Positions 1 through 8,735 of a DNA stretch of 64,000 nucleotides are shown piece after piece (position 1 is the first letter of the stretch; every line of letters starts with the position of its first letter). Location of the stretch: the NCBI RefSeq assembly GCF_023073915.1, contig NZ_JADPKK010000023.1, positions 186,001 through 250,000 on the forward strand, given 5' to 3'. A program made the position numbers and the translations under genes. Source of the DNA: Bradyrhizobium sp. 149. Its GTDB lineage: Bacteria > Pseudomonadota > Alphaproteobacteria > Rhizobiales > Xanthobacteraceae. The notes beneath the pieces were generated by a model. That model had not been told where the DNA came from and searched no databases. It worked only from the letters and a program-made list of their open reading frames with translations.

Positions 1-1301
1 CGGAACGGTGTCGAACCCTCGGTCTTGCCGAACAGGAGCGGCGGACCGCCCAAATGCAGATCCCTCGCCTCGCCCGCCCAAACCGCCGACATCGGAATCA
101 TATGAGCAAGGTTGAGGGTCGAAACCGGCGGCTGCCGCACATTGGCATAGACATGCCCGGGCAGACTGCCGAGCCAGGCTTCCACGGCGTTCACCGTCTC
201 GATCATGCAGGTGAAATCGTGGCCCTGAATGACCTTCTCGACCAGGCGGAGCTTTTCATCGGCAGCATTGGGATCGCCGTCCCAGACGGTTACGGTCGCC
301 GTGACGAAGGCCTGCCCAATCTGGTCCGATCCCAGTTCCTGCAAAGCCGCGTCGGCATCAAGCGCCTTGTTGTGGGCGTCGGTATCGAGCAGCGTCGAGG
401 CCTCATTGGTCATGACTTCCTTGAGAATGGCCCCGATCGACTTCCGCTTGGCGAACCACTGGCGGCGGATCTTGGTCAAAAGCTTGGTGGCATCGCTCTT
501 GTCCAGCATGATCGCCCGCGTCGACCAGCGGTACGAGAATGGCAGGCGATTGAGATCATCCAGGATCCCCGGAGTGGTCGCTCCCGGGAAGCCGACGATC
601 GTGAGAACCCGCAGATTGGCTGAGCCCAGCATCGGCTCGAGCCCGCCGGTCAGCGGTTGGTCTGCGAGCAGCGCATCGATGTACATCGGAATCTCGGGCA
701 AACGCACGCGATGACGCTTGGTCGAAATCGTCGAGTGCAGATAGGTCAGCGTGGCCTGATCATCGAGCCAGGCGCATTCCGGCATGAACCCTTCAAGAAG
801 CCCGAGCACCCTGCTGGTTTGGTCAACGAAACCGCGCAGCACCTCGCGAGCATCTGCGCCAGCGGTGCGATCGCGCCCTTCATAGAGCAGTCGCTCTGCC
901 TTGGCTGCGCCCTCCTCCGGCGGCAGATAGAGGAAGGTCAGGAAATAGCTGGACTCATAGTGCGCGCCGGCTTCCTCGAACTGAGCTCTGCGCTCGGCGT
1001 CGACCAATGCAGATGCGACATCTGGGAAGGTGCTCGGGGGATAGCTGCCGGCAAAATGACGCTGCGCCTCGACGAATACGGCCCAGCCAGAACCCAGGCG
1101 GCGAAGGGCGTTGTTCAGACGACCTGCGATACCGACAAGTTCAGCCGGCACCGCACTGTCAAGGTCGGGTCCCCGGAACTTTGCAGTCCGCTGGAACGAA
1201 CCATCCTTGTTGAGGATGATCCCCTCCTCGACGAGGGCTGCCCAGGGCAGGAAATCTGCAAGACGGGCATTTGAATGGCGATATTCGGCAAGGTTCATCA
1301 T
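1..1301 (-). CDS. trbE: TrbE, conjugative type IV secretion ATPase (VirB4 family), 3' end cut by window edge
   Basis: This is the N-terminal half of the large T4SS ATPase that energises mating-channel assembly at the inner membrane. The reading frame is open from an ATG at 1301 (a second ATG follows at 1298) to the window edge, about 433 codons. It begins MMNLAEYRHSNARLADFLPW and carries typical VirB4/TrbE stretches such as SSYFLTFLYLPPEE. The family is usually a little over 800 residues, and the Walker A motif is expected shortly after residue 440, so the nucleotide-binding half lies outside the window. It follows trbD by 10 bases in a trbB-C-D-E operon. The family assignment is secure; intactness cannot be judged. 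Confidence 0.93.
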   Translation of the reverse strand, partial: MMNLAEYRHSNARLADFLPWAALVEEGIILNKDGSFQRTAKFRGPDLDSAVPAELVGIAGRLNNALRRLGSGWAVFVEAQRHFAGSYPPSTFPDVASALVDAERRAQFEEAGAHYESSYFLTFLYLPPEEGAAKAERLLYEGRDRTAGADAREVLRGFVDQTSRVLGLLEGFMPECAWLDDQATLTYLHSTISTKRHRVRLPEIPMYIDALLADQPLTGGLEPMLGSANLRVLTIVGFPGATTPGILDDLNRLPFSYRWSTRAIMLDKSDATKLLTKIRRQWFAKRKSIGAILKEVMTNEASTLLDTDAHNKALDADAALQELGSDQIGQAFVTATVTVWDGDPNAADEKLRLVEKVIQGHDFTCMIETVNAVEAWLGSLPGHVYANVRQPPVSTLNLAHMIPMSAVWAGEARDLHLGGPPLLFGKTEGSTPF

Positions 1302-1311
1302 GATCGAGGGC

Positions 1312-1575
1312 TCAGATGTTGAGATGACCGGGAATGCGCAGATGGCGGCGCACCACGTCGACGAAGGCGGGATCGCGCCTGGCGGCCCAGACGGCGGCCA
1401 TGTGGCCGATGAACCAGAGGACAAGACCTGCGATCCAGAGCCGCAGTCCGAGTCCAAGGGCAGCCGCTAACGTGCCGTTGACGATCGCAACCGCCCGCGG
1501 CGCACCGCCCATCAGGATCGGCTCGGTAAGCGCACGGTGAACCGGCACGACAAAACCTGCGACCGCCTCGTCCAT
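1312..1575 (-). CDS. trbD: TrbD, small inner-membrane T4SS protein (VirB3 family)
   Basis: An 87-residue protein with two adjacent hydrophobic segments (about residues 25-45 and 46-66), as in VirB3/TrbD. This component works with the VirB4/TrbE ATPase in pilus biogenesis. The start was chosen at the ATG at 1575, whose first base is the last of the trbC stop codon (ATGA overlap). A longer reading upstream lies inside trbC in another frame and was discarded. The size and position between trbC and trbE match the standard trb order. Confidence 0.9.
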   Translation of the reverse strand: MDEAVAGFVVPVHRALTEPILMGGAPRAVAIVNGTLAAALGLGLRLWIAGLVLWFIGHMAAVWAARRDPAFVDVVRRHLRIPGHLNI

Positions 1576-1901
1576 CAGATCACCACGCCGCCGCCGAAGG
1601 AGAAGAACGACAGAAAGAAGCTCGAGGCCGCAAATGCAATCGACAGCCCGAATACGATCTGGATCAGCCTGCGAAAACCGCCTGACGAGTCCCCGAACGC
1701 GAGGGTGAGCCCCGTCACGACTATGATGATGACTGCGATGATCTTTGCGACCGGCCCCTCGACCGACTGCAGAATCTGATTGAGCGGCTGCTCCCACGGC
1801 ATGTTCGAGCCGGCAGCCCATGCTGGCGCCGACGCCATAAGAAGCGTGCCGGAGGCGGCGAGTAGAACGGCATCTCGAAGAAAACGAAATTGCTGACGCA
1901 T
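1575..1901 (-). CDS. trbC: TrbC, pilin-like T4SS protein (VirB2 family)
   Basis: A 108-residue precursor with an N-terminal signal sequence (hydrophobic run then APAWA, cleavage plausible near residue 30) and two further hydrophobic helices, the layout of VirB2/TrbC pilins. It is the probable conjugative pilus subunit. The ATG at 1901 was preferred over one 15 codons upstream because an AGGAG ribosome-binding site precedes it by about 6 bases and the upstream codons overlap trbB. The start lies just past the trbB stop and the stop overlaps trbD, so translation is probably coupled. Confidence 0.9.
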   Translation of the reverse strand: MRQQFRFLRDAVLLAASGTLLMASAPAWAAGSNMPWEQPLNQILQSVEGPVAKIIAVIIIVVTGLTLAFGDSSGGFRRLIQIVFGLSIAFAASSFFLSFFSFGGGVVI

Positions 1902-1902
1902 G

Positions 1903-2877
1903 TCAGTCTCCTGCTGGTGAAAGGCTGTAGTCGCCGGCGGCACCAAGCCCTGTCACTAGAGCGAGTTCTGCAAGGCGACGGTCGGCGCCGCGCCCCGCAA
2001 GCACGGCGACGAGGTTGATGGTCTCGGCGATCAGGGCGCGGGGGACCGTGATAACCGCTTCCTGGATGAGCTGCTCGAGACGCCGCAGAGCGCCGAGCGC
2101 ACTGCCCGCATGAATGGTGCCGATGCCGCCGGGGTGACCTGTGCCCCACGCCTTGAGAAGGTCGAGAGCTTCGGCACCGCGGACCTCGCCGATCGGGATG
2201 CGGTCAGGACGCAGTCGAAGCGAGGAGCGGACAAGGTCGGATAACGTGGCTACGCCGTCCTTGGTCCTTAGCGCGACGAGATTGGGCGCCTTGCACTGGA
2301 GTTCGCGCGTATCTTCGATCAGGACGACGCGGTCAGCGGTCTTCGCTACCTCTGCCAGAAGCGCGTTGGTCAAGGTGGTCTTGCCGGTCGAGGTACCACC
2401 GGCCACCAGGATATTCTTGCGAGTGGCGACCGCACTCCTCAGGGCCTCGGCTTGCCCGAAGGTCATGGTCCCGGCGGCCACGTAATCGTCGAGCGTGAAG
2501 ACAGCGACAGCTGGCTTGCGGATGGCGAAAGCAGGGGCAGCGACGACCGGAGGCAATAGGCCTTCGAAGCGCTCGCCGGTCCCGGGAAGTTCGGCCGACA
2601 CGCGTGGTGAACTGGCGTGCACCTCGGCGCCAACGTGGTGAGCCACCAGGCGAACGATGCGCTCGCCGTCGGCCGCTGACAAAGTCTCGCCTGTGTCAAC
2701 CAAGCCACTCGACAACCGATCAATCCACAACCGCCCGTCCGGGTTGAGCATCACCTCGATGATCGCTTCATCCTCGAGGTAGCCCGCAATCGCCGCGCCA
2801 AGCGCGCTACGCAGCATTCGCGCACCGCGCGAATTCGCTTCCGATTGAAAGGAATGGATTGCCACCGACGCCCCCAC
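1903..2877 (-). CDS. trbB: TrbB, T4SS traffic ATPase (VirB11 family)
   Basis: A 324-residue hexameric ATPase of the VirB11/GspE type that works at the cytoplasmic face of the mating channel. Walker A is GGTSTGKTT near residue 160, followed by the family's VLIEDTRELQ segment, a Walker B-like region around IGEVRGAEALDLLKAWGTGH and the GTIHAG His box. The start is a GTG at 2877; homologues begin at about this point before the conserved SEANSRGARMLRSALG. It heads the trb genes in the window. Its upstream neighbour in related elements is the ribbon-helix-helix gene, but here a hipBA/MFS cassette lies between. Confidence 0.95.
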   Translation of the reverse strand: MGASVAIHSFQSEANSRGARMLRSALGAAIAGYLEDEAIIEVMLNPDGRLWIDRLSSGLVDTGETLSAADGERIVRLVAHHVGAEVHASSPRVSAELPGTGERFEGLLPPVVAAPAFAIRKPAVAVFTLDDYVAAGTMTFGQAEALRSAVATRKNILVAGGTSTGKTTLTNALLAEVAKTADRVVLIEDTRELQCKAPNLVALRTKDGVATLSDLVRSSLRLRPDRIPIGEVRGAEALDLLKAWGTGHPGGIGTIHAGSALGALRRLEQLIQEAVITVPRALIAETINLVAVLAGRGADRRLAELALVTGLGAAGDYSLSPAGD

Positions 2878-3143
2878 CCAATGAGGACCTCCACAGCGGG
2901 CCTCAGGTGGGGATGATTAGAAAAGGCACCAATGGGCTTAGCGCAACAAGCGCTTTCGGTGATCGTAGACTGGCGTAGAAAAAGAAAGACTGAGAACCGA
3001 CGTTTGAGGCTTACTCAATCGCATCGGGTCGCGGCGAGTTGCTGCTCACTACTGCGCCTCATCGTCCGCGGTCATGAGTATTACCGTGGCGCCAGCGCTA
3101 TTCATTCAATCATGCCGCCTGCCGGTGTGATCGGGCCAAATCG
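2878..3143. other. Non-coding gap upstream of trbB
   Basis: No convincing gene. It must contain the promoter side of trbB (minus strand) and lies outside the hip operator array. It includes one copy of the direct repeat described at 2961-2988. Short open frames here have no recognisable protein character. Confidence 0.6.
2961..2988 (+). repeat. 28-bp imperfect direct repeat, copy 1 (trbB side of hipBA/MFS cassette)
   Basis: Matches 6224-6251 at 24 of 28 positions in the same orientation (core GGCGTA followed by an A-rich GAA run). The two copies bracket the hipBA and MFS genes, which suggests the cassette boundaries or a target-site duplication. Confidence 0.6.
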
Positions 3144-3242
3144 ATATACGCGATTGCGTATATTGCATTAATATACGCAATACCGTATATTTTCTCTATA
3201 TACGCACCGCGTATATTGACGTTTTATACGCGCTTGCGTATC
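3144..3242 (+). promoter_or_regulatory. Array of four palindromic operators in front of hipBA
   Basis: Four inverted repeats of the form ATATACGC-N3/4-GCGTATAT lie at 3144-3163 (perfect 8-bp arms, 4-base spacer), 3171-3190 (one mismatch), 3198-3216 (perfect arms, 3-base spacer) and about 3224-3242 (7-bp arms). Their centres are 26 to 27 bases apart, about two and a half helical turns. The last ends about 8 bases before the hipB ATG. HipB of E. coli binds several spaced palindromes in its own promoter, so these are very probably autoregulatory operators. No clear Shine-Dalgarno sequence precedes hipB. Confidence 0.85.
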
Positions 3243-3250
3243 CTATCCCA

Positions 3251-3502
3251 ATGGATACGATCGCCCGCACCCCGCAGCAGCTCGGCGCCGCCATTAAGCG
3301 GCACCGCCGGCAAAAAAAACTCACCCAAGGCAGCTTGGGCGACAAGATGCACGCGCGCCAAGCGACTGTCTCGAAGCTGGAGGCCGGCGAACCAGCGACG
3401 CAACTGCGCATCCTCATGGATGCGCTGGCCGCGCTCAACCTGGAACTGGTCCTCCGGCCACGCACGAAGGTGCCGGCCAAAGCCATCGAGGATTTGTTCT
3501 GA
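3251..3502 (+). CDS. hipB: HipB-like antitoxin, XRE-family helix-turn-helix
   Basis: An 83-residue protein with a helix-turn-helix around residues 25-50 (LTQGSLGDKMHARQATVSKL) and a tail typical of HipB antitoxins. It should bind the four upstream palindromes as a dimer and neutralise HipA. The stop overlaps the hipA start (TGATG), the usual coupled arrangement. The pair is cargo inside the conjugation region, where it may stabilise the element. Confidence 0.92.
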   Translation: MDTIARTPQQLGAAIKRHRRQKKLTQGSLGDKMHARQATVSKLEAGEPATQLRILMDALAALNLELVLRPRTKVPAKAIEDLF

Positions 3503-4821
3503 TGGGACGCCGTCCTCTCCGAAAGCCTCTCAACGTCTACCTGAACGCTCGTTTGGTCGGGCGGCTGCGGCGGGAGGGCAGCGGCGCTATCGACTTCCAA
3601 TACGACGAAGCTTGGCTGGGATGGGAGAACGCCATCCCTGTCTCGGTATCGATGCCTCTACGCGAAGACCGCTATATCGGTGACCCCGTCATCGCGGTCT
3701 TCGATAACCTGCTTCCCGATAACGACGACATCCGCCGGCGTGTCGCCGAACGCGCGCATGCCGGCGGAGCCGATGCTTACAGCCTGCTTTCCGCGATCGG
3801 CCGCGACTGTGTCGGCGCCCTGCAATTCCTTCCGGATGGAACGGCACCCGGAGCGGCGGGCGCAATTGACGCTCGCGTCGCGAGCGATCAGGACATCGCG
3901 GCGATCCTTGCCAATCTCGCCAACAATCCGCTCGGCATCGGTCCCGATCAGGAGTTTCGTATCTCTCTTGCTGGAGCCCAGGAAAAAACCGCCCTTCTCT
4001 ACTGGGAGGACAAGTGGCATGTGCCGCACGGCACGACCGCCACCACGCACATCATCAAACCGCAGATCGGCAGGTTACCGAACGGCGTCGACCTGACCCA
4101 CAGCGTTGAAAACGAGCATCTTTGCCTGAAGCTCGTCGCCGCACTCGACTTGCCCGTCGCCAAGTCGCGCATCGTTGATTTCGCGGGCCGGCGCGTGCTC
4201 GCCATTGAACGCTTTGACCGCACATGGACACGCGACGGACGGCTTTTGCGCCTACCACAGGAAGATTGCTGTCAGGCGCTTTCCGTCCCGCCCGGGCGCA
4301 AATACGAATCCGACGGCGGCCCGGGCATCCGAAATATCTCTGATCTCCTCAAAGGCAGCGATACGCCGGCGACCGACCAAGCGACCTTCTTCAAGGCACA
4401 AATTATCCTTTGGCTTCTGGCGGCCACCGACGGCCACGCCAAGAACTTCAGCATCCGCCTCTCGCCCGGCGGACGGTTCGTCCTCGCGCCGTTGTACGAC
4501 ATCATCTCGACGCAACCGAGCCTCGATGCCAAGCAGATCACACAAAACCAAATGAAGCTCGCCATGGCGATCGGCAATAGTCGCCACTATGTGGTGCACA
4601 CGGTTCTCGGTCGACATTTCATGCAAACCGCAAAGACTTGCGGCCTGCCCGACAGCGTGGTTCGCGGTATCATCGAAGAGCTCGCGGATACAGCTGGCAC
4701 GAAGATCGACACAACGATTGCGAAGCTGCCGAAGGATTTCCCGCAGGCGATGGCAGAATCCATCGCGACCGGCGCCAAGCGACGCCTCAAAAGCCTCGTC
4801 ACGACGGAGAGCGGCGCTTAG
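3502..4821 (+). CDS. hipA: HipA-like serine/threonine kinase toxin
   Basis: A full-length 439-residue HipA. In E. coli, HipA phosphorylates glutamyl-tRNA synthetase and causes growth arrest. The motifs are complete: ISLAGAQEKTALL with Ser155 (counterpart of the autophosphorylated Ser150), the catalytic loop ATDGHAKNFS with Asp310 (counterpart of Asp309) and the metal-binding LYDIIST Asp333 (counterpart of Asp332). The toxin therefore looks active. It is coupled to hipB by a one-base overlap and converges on the MFS gene, whose stop is only 10 bases away. The cellular target here is inferred only from the family. Confidence 0.95.
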   Translation: MGRRPLRKPLNVYLNARLVGRLRREGSGAIDFQYDEAWLGWENAIPVSVSMPLREDRYIGDPVIAVFDNLLPDNDDIRRRVAERAHAGGADAYSLLSAIGRDCVGALQFLPDGTAPGAAGAIDARVASDQDIAAILANLANNPLGIGPDQEFRISLAGAQEKTALLYWEDKWHVPHGTTATTHIIKPQIGRLPNGVDLTHSVENEHLCLKLVAALDLPVAKSRIVDFAGRRVLAIERFDRTWTRDGRLLRLPQEDCCQALSVPPGRKYESDGGPGIRNISDLLKGSDTPATDQATFFKAQIILWLLAATDGHAKNFSIRLSPGGRFVLAPLYDIISTQPSLDAKQITQNQMKLAMAIGNSRHYVVHTVLGRHFMQTAKTCGLPDSVVRGIIEELADTAGTKIDTTIAKLPKDFPQAMAESIATGAKRRLKSLVTTESGA

Positions 4822-4831
4822 GTCGCGCGGG

Positions 4832-6166
4832 TCACCACTCCACCTCGCCGTCCGATCGCTCGCAAAAAATACTTGCTTCAACCACGTCGAAAGCACTGAC
4901 CGGCACGGTGGAAGCGACTGAATTCATCCAGGAAGCAAAGGATTGGATCCAAGGTAGCGCGAACCAAACCAAAGCCGCGATCTGTAGTGCTACGTTGAGA
5001 CTGAACGCGACTTGATAAGCCGTGATCGAGCTATGGTCATCGTTCGTAGACCATTGCTCCAGGATCAGGCCGGTCGCATATTGTGCCAGAAATGCCCAAC
5101 CAAAGTGCAAGACGTTCAAGGCGCCATTGGCACGGCCGGCAAGCTCCGACGGAAAGTAATCAGCCATCACGGCAAAGCTGACCACAGTTGCCGTTCCGAT
5201 GATTGCGACAACCGACCACGGCAAGATGGACGGCAGAGGTACTCGCAGGATCAGGGCTAGCTCGGCTGCGATAAACAGCACGGCCACCATCGCGAATATC
5301 GTCTCAGCCGTGAGGCTTGTTCGCTTGACGTGATGGATCGTCATACCGAACACCCAGCCACCGCCGCTGAGAACGATCGACATGATGAACAGCTGTCTGA
5401 CGAGGCCTGCGCGATCGAGCCCCTCCACGTCTGCAAGCCACGGTGATGCCCACAATCCCTGCAGTGACCAAGCTGAACCAACGCAAGTCGCCGACAACGG
5501 AGCTATCCGCCAGAACCGCCTGTCGCTGAAAACGGATCCCAGGGTGGCGGAGACTGTTGCTTTCGATGGAATAACGCGTTTTTCTGGAACTACGACATAG
5601 ATGAGGATCGCTGTGGCACCGGTCGCAACCGCCAGGACCTCAAAGAGCTGCCGCCAGCCCATCCAACCGAGCAAGTGTTCGACCGGAACTGTGGCGGTCA
5701 CCGCTCCTAGTGATCCCAGCGTGATCATATAGCCGTTCAGCAAGGCGACTCGTTCCTTGGGGAACCAAAGTATGATGGACTTAAGTCCTGCCGTCAGCGC
5801 CCCCGCCACGCCAAGCCCGATCATCGCACGCGCGATCAAAAATGACAGGAAGCCGGTCGATACGGCGAACAGTCCGGCGCCCAGTGCTGCGAACCAGAGC
5901 AGCGCGCTCTGGACCCGACGCGGACCAAAGCGGTCCAACAATATACCGACCGGGATCTGAGCGGCCGCGAAGACCAGGAAATAGACTGACGTAAGTAGTC
6001 CGAGGTTCGCTGACCCAGGCCCGGCATCCGAGCTGAGATGACTCACGATCAAAGCGTTGATCGTCCGAAACAGATACGAAAGATAGTAGCCAGCAGCAAA
6101 CGGTAGAAATACGCGCACGGTGAGACGCCACGTCCTTGTAACTTGCATGCCGACCTTCTTGCTCAT
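4832..6166 (-). CDS. Major facilitator superfamily transporter
   Basis: A 444-residue MFS permease with about twelve hydrophobic segments and the loop 2-3 signature as GILLDRFGPRRVQ. The N-terminal half resembles nitrate/hexuronate-type MFS proteins (FLPFAAGYYLSYLFRTINALI), but the substrate cannot be read from the sequence. The ATG at 6166 was preferred over a TTG one codon earlier. It converges on hipA and lies inside the cassette bounded by the direct repeats, so it is probably cargo rather than a conjugation gene. Confidence 0.85.
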   Translation of the reverse strand: MSKKVGMQVTRTWRLTVRVFLPFAAGYYLSYLFRTINALIVSHLSSDAGPGSANLGLLTSVYFLVFAAAQIPVGILLDRFGPRRVQSALLWFAALGAGLFAVSTGFLSFLIARAMIGLGVAGALTAGLKSIILWFPKERVALLNGYMITLGSLGAVTATVPVEHLLGWMGWRQLFEVLAVATGATAILIYVVVPEKRVIPSKATVSATLGSVFSDRRFWRIAPLSATCVGSAWSLQGLWASPWLADVEGLDRAGLVRQLFIMSIVLSGGGWVFGMTIHHVKRTSLTAETIFAMVAVLFIAAELALILRVPLPSILPWSVVAIIGTATVVSFAVMADYFPSELAGRANGALNVLHFGWAFLAQYATGLILEQWSTNDDHSSITAYQVAFSLNVALQIAALVWFALPWIQSFASWMNSVASTVPVSAFDVVEASIFCERSDGEVEW

Positions 6167-6223
6167 CAATTCATTCGAGCCGATAGCGCGTCCAGCTTTT
6201 TATAGGCTCGGCTGAATTGCTGT

Positions 6224-6251
6224 GGTCGTAGGCTGGCGTACAAAAAGAAGG
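6224..6251 (+). repeat. 28-bp imperfect direct repeat, copy 2 (ribbon-helix-helix side of cassette)
   Basis: Partner of 2961-2988, with 24 of 28 bases identical and mismatches at 6225, 6232, 6241 and 6250. It lies between the MFS start and the stop of the ribbon-helix-helix gene. Confidence 0.6.
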
Positions 6252-6278
6252 GTCCGCGCGATGGCGCATTGAGAGCGA

Positions 6279-6707
6279 TCAGTCAGGTTCGTCGGCGGGC
6301 TCCTGACGGATGATATCTTCCGGTATTTCACGCAGAAAGCTCTGCCCCTTTTGCAAACGACGCCCGAGCGCCTCGACAAATCCTTCAAACCGCTCCCGGC
6401 CTTTCGCCTGCGCAGCCGCCTGCGCGTCGTTGGGTAGCGGTGGCGTAACCGTCAGCCAGAAACGGACGAAGAGGGCCAGGCTCTCGGCTGTCAAACCAAC
6501 GTCACGTTCCAGTCTCTGCATCTGACGCGACAGCCGATCCAGGCGACGGGTAAACGCCGCCTCCCGCCTGTCCGATCCATCCGGCGACAGAAACGAAGCA
6601 ACGGCCGCCTCCACGATCGCAGACCGGGAGAGCTTCTGGCGATCGGCCAGATCCGAGATCTGCTTCAGAAGCTCAGGCGGGAAATACACGTTCATGCGGT
6701 CGCGCAT
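6279..6707 (-). CDS. CopG-type ribbon-helix-helix protein next to traG
   Basis: A 142-residue protein with an N-terminal ribbon-helix-helix (MNVYFPPELLKQISDLADRQKLSRSAIVEAAVASFL), then a helical region that may form a coiled coil (residues about 45-70). Small RHH proteins at this place in rhizobial ICEs usually regulate transfer genes or assist the relaxosome; the exact job here is inferred. It starts 6 bases after the traG stop, so it is in the traG operon. In related elements trbB usually follows directly, but here the hipBA/MFS cassette intervenes. Confidence 0.85.
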   Translation of the reverse strand: MRDRMNVYFPPELLKQISDLADRQKLSRSAIVEAAVASFLSPDGSDRREAAFTRRLDRLSRQMQRLERDVGLTAESLALFVRFWLTVTPPLPNDAQAAAQAKGRERFEGFVEALGRRLQKGQSFLREIPEDIIRQEPADEPD

Positions 6708-6713
6708 ATTGCT

Positions 6714-8699
6714 TCAGAGCTCCATGCCGTCATTCGGGTCCATGGCGGCTTGACGGGCAACGCCACGCATTTGCTGACGGCGAAGCCGGGACTGGCGGAT
6801 CGCGTCCTCGTCGTCATCAAGAACGGCGGCAAATTCCTCGACCGGCGTCGGTTCGGCTGTCTCCTTGACGATCGCGACATGATCGGGGAGTTCGGGCTCA
6901 CGACGAAGGCCACTGTTCGCCGCGTCTTCCTCCGCTTGCCCCCTTTCGGTTGGAAGCGACGCCGGCTTGGGCGTGCCCAATGTAGACCATCCGTCCGTTC
7001 GCGATGACCGGCCGGATGCCGCTGGGTCGGGCGGCGGCAAGACCCGCTCGGCAAACCGCCGGTCTTCATAATAGCGAGCCTTCTGAGCTCGAATCGGCGG
7101 CGTACCCGCCACCATGACGATCTCGTCCGTCGCCGGAAGTTGCATGACTTCACCTGGAGTCAGAAGCGCGCGCGCCGTCTCCTGCCGCGAGACCATCAGA
7201 TGCCCGAGCCACGGGTTTAGCCTGTGCCCAGCATAGTTCTTCATCGCCCTCATCTCGGTCGCCGTACCAAGCGCATCGGATACTCGCCTCGCGGTCCGCT
7301 CGTCATTCGTCGCAAAGCTGACCCGGACGTGGCAGTTGTCGAGGATGGCGTTGTTGGGCCCATAGGCCTTCTCGATCTGATTGAGCGACTGCGCGATCAG
7401 GAAACTCTTGATCCCGTACCCCGCCATGAAAGCGAGGGCGGATTCGAAGAAATCAAGCCGCCCAAGCGCCGGAAATTCGTCGAGCATCATCAGGATGCGA
7501 TGCCGGCGGTCGCGGGCGTGCAGATCCTCGGTCAGGCGACGACCAATCTGGTTCAACACCAAACGGATCAGCGGCTTGGTCCGTGAGATATCGGAGGGCG
7601 GCACCACGAGATAAAGCGTCGTCGGGAATTGATCAGCGATCAGATCGGCGATTCGCCAGTCGCAACGGCAAGTGACCCGGGCCACGACGGGGTCGCGGTA
7701 GAGGCCGAGGAACGACATCGCGGTGGACAGGACACCGGAGCGCTCATTCTCGGATTTGTTGAGGAGCTCACGCGCGGTCGAGGCGACAACGGGATGGGCC
7801 CCCTTCACGCCAAGGTGCGGCGTGGTCATCATGGCCTTCAATGTCGCCTCGATTGGCCACTTCGGGTTGGACAGGAAGGCGGCCACGCCAGCCAGAGTCT
7901 TGTCTGCCTCGGCATAGAGGACGTGGAGAATGGCTCCGACCAGGAGTGAATGGCCGGTCTTTTCCCAGTGGTTCCGCTTGTCGAGCGAGCCTTCGGGATC
8001 GACCAGGACATCCGCCACATTCTGAACGTCGCGAACCTCCCATTCTCCGCGCCGAACCTCAAGCAGCGGATTGTAGGCTGAGGACTTCGGGTTCGTCGGA
8101 TCGAACAACAGGACGCGGCCATGCCGCGAGCGGAAGCCTGCGGTCAGTTGCCAGTTCTCACCCTTAATGTCGTGCACGATGGCCGAGCCGGGCCAAGCCA
8201 ATAGCGAAGGGACGACAAGTCCGACGCCCTTGCCCGACCGGGTGGGTGCAAAACACAACACGTGCTCCGGCCCGTCATGGCGGAGGTAGTCGCGATCGAG
8301 CTTGCCCAGCACCACGCCATCCGGACCAAGAAGTCCGGCCGCACGAACTTCTTCTGCATCAGCCCAGCGCGCCGAACCATAGGTCTCGACGTTCTTGACC
8401 TCGCGCGCCCGCCAAACCGACATGCCGATCGCCGCCGCGATCGAGACGAAGGTCCCAGACGCCGCGATGAAGGCGCCCTCGACAAAGACCTGGGGCGCAT
8501 AGGCATCAAAGACGAACCACCACCAGAAGAAGACCGGCGGGTAGTAGATCTTGAAGCCCGCCAGTTCGAACCAGGGCCGCCCAAGCGCAGGCTGCCAGGC
8601 GAGCCGCCAGGCCGTCCACTCAGTCGCGCCCCAGATGGCCAGCAAGACGATCAGGCCGACAACGATCACCTGTCCCCAGAGGATCTTGGTTCCAGACAT
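6714..8699 (-). CDS. traG: TraG, type IV coupling protein (VirD4 family)
   Basis: A full-length 661-residue coupling protein that brings the relaxase-DNA complex to the mating channel. There are N-terminal membrane helices (about residues 8-28 and 55-95), Walker A APTRSGKGVGL at about 151-161, and a Walker B region ILMMLDEFPALGRLDFFE with the following Gln/Asn-rich switch (IAQSLNQIEKAYG). The acidic C-terminal tail is variable in the family. It follows the relaxase by 36 bases on the same strand. Confidence 0.95.
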   Translation of the reverse strand: MSGTKILWGQVIVVGLIVLLAIWGATEWTAWRLAWQPALGRPWFELAGFKIYYPPVFFWWWFVFDAYAPQVFVEGAFIAASGTFVSIAAAIGMSVWRAREVKNVETYGSARWADAEEVRAAGLLGPDGVVLGKLDRDYLRHDGPEHVLCFAPTRSGKGVGLVVPSLLAWPGSAIVHDIKGENWQLTAGFRSRHGRVLLFDPTNPKSSAYNPLLEVRRGEWEVRDVQNVADVLVDPEGSLDKRNHWEKTGHSLLVGAILHVLYAEADKTLAGVAAFLSNPKWPIEATLKAMMTTPHLGVKGAHPVVASTARELLNKSENERSGVLSTAMSFLGLYRDPVVARVTCRCDWRIADLIADQFPTTLYLVVPPSDISRTKPLIRLVLNQIGRRLTEDLHARDRRHRILMMLDEFPALGRLDFFESALAFMAGYGIKSFLIAQSLNQIEKAYGPNNAILDNCHVRVSFATNDERTARRVSDALGTATEMRAMKNYAGHRLNPWLGHLMVSRQETARALLTPGEVMQLPATDEIVMVAGTPPIRAQKARYYEDRRFAERVLPPPDPAASGRSSRTDGWSTLGTPKPASLPTERGQAEEDAANSGLRREPELPDHVAIVKETAEPTPVEEFAAVLDDDEDAIRQSRLRRQQMRGVARQAAMDPNDGMEL

Positions 8700-8735
8700 C
8701 CCGAACGTCCTTCCGCATCTGAATTGGAGAGATTG

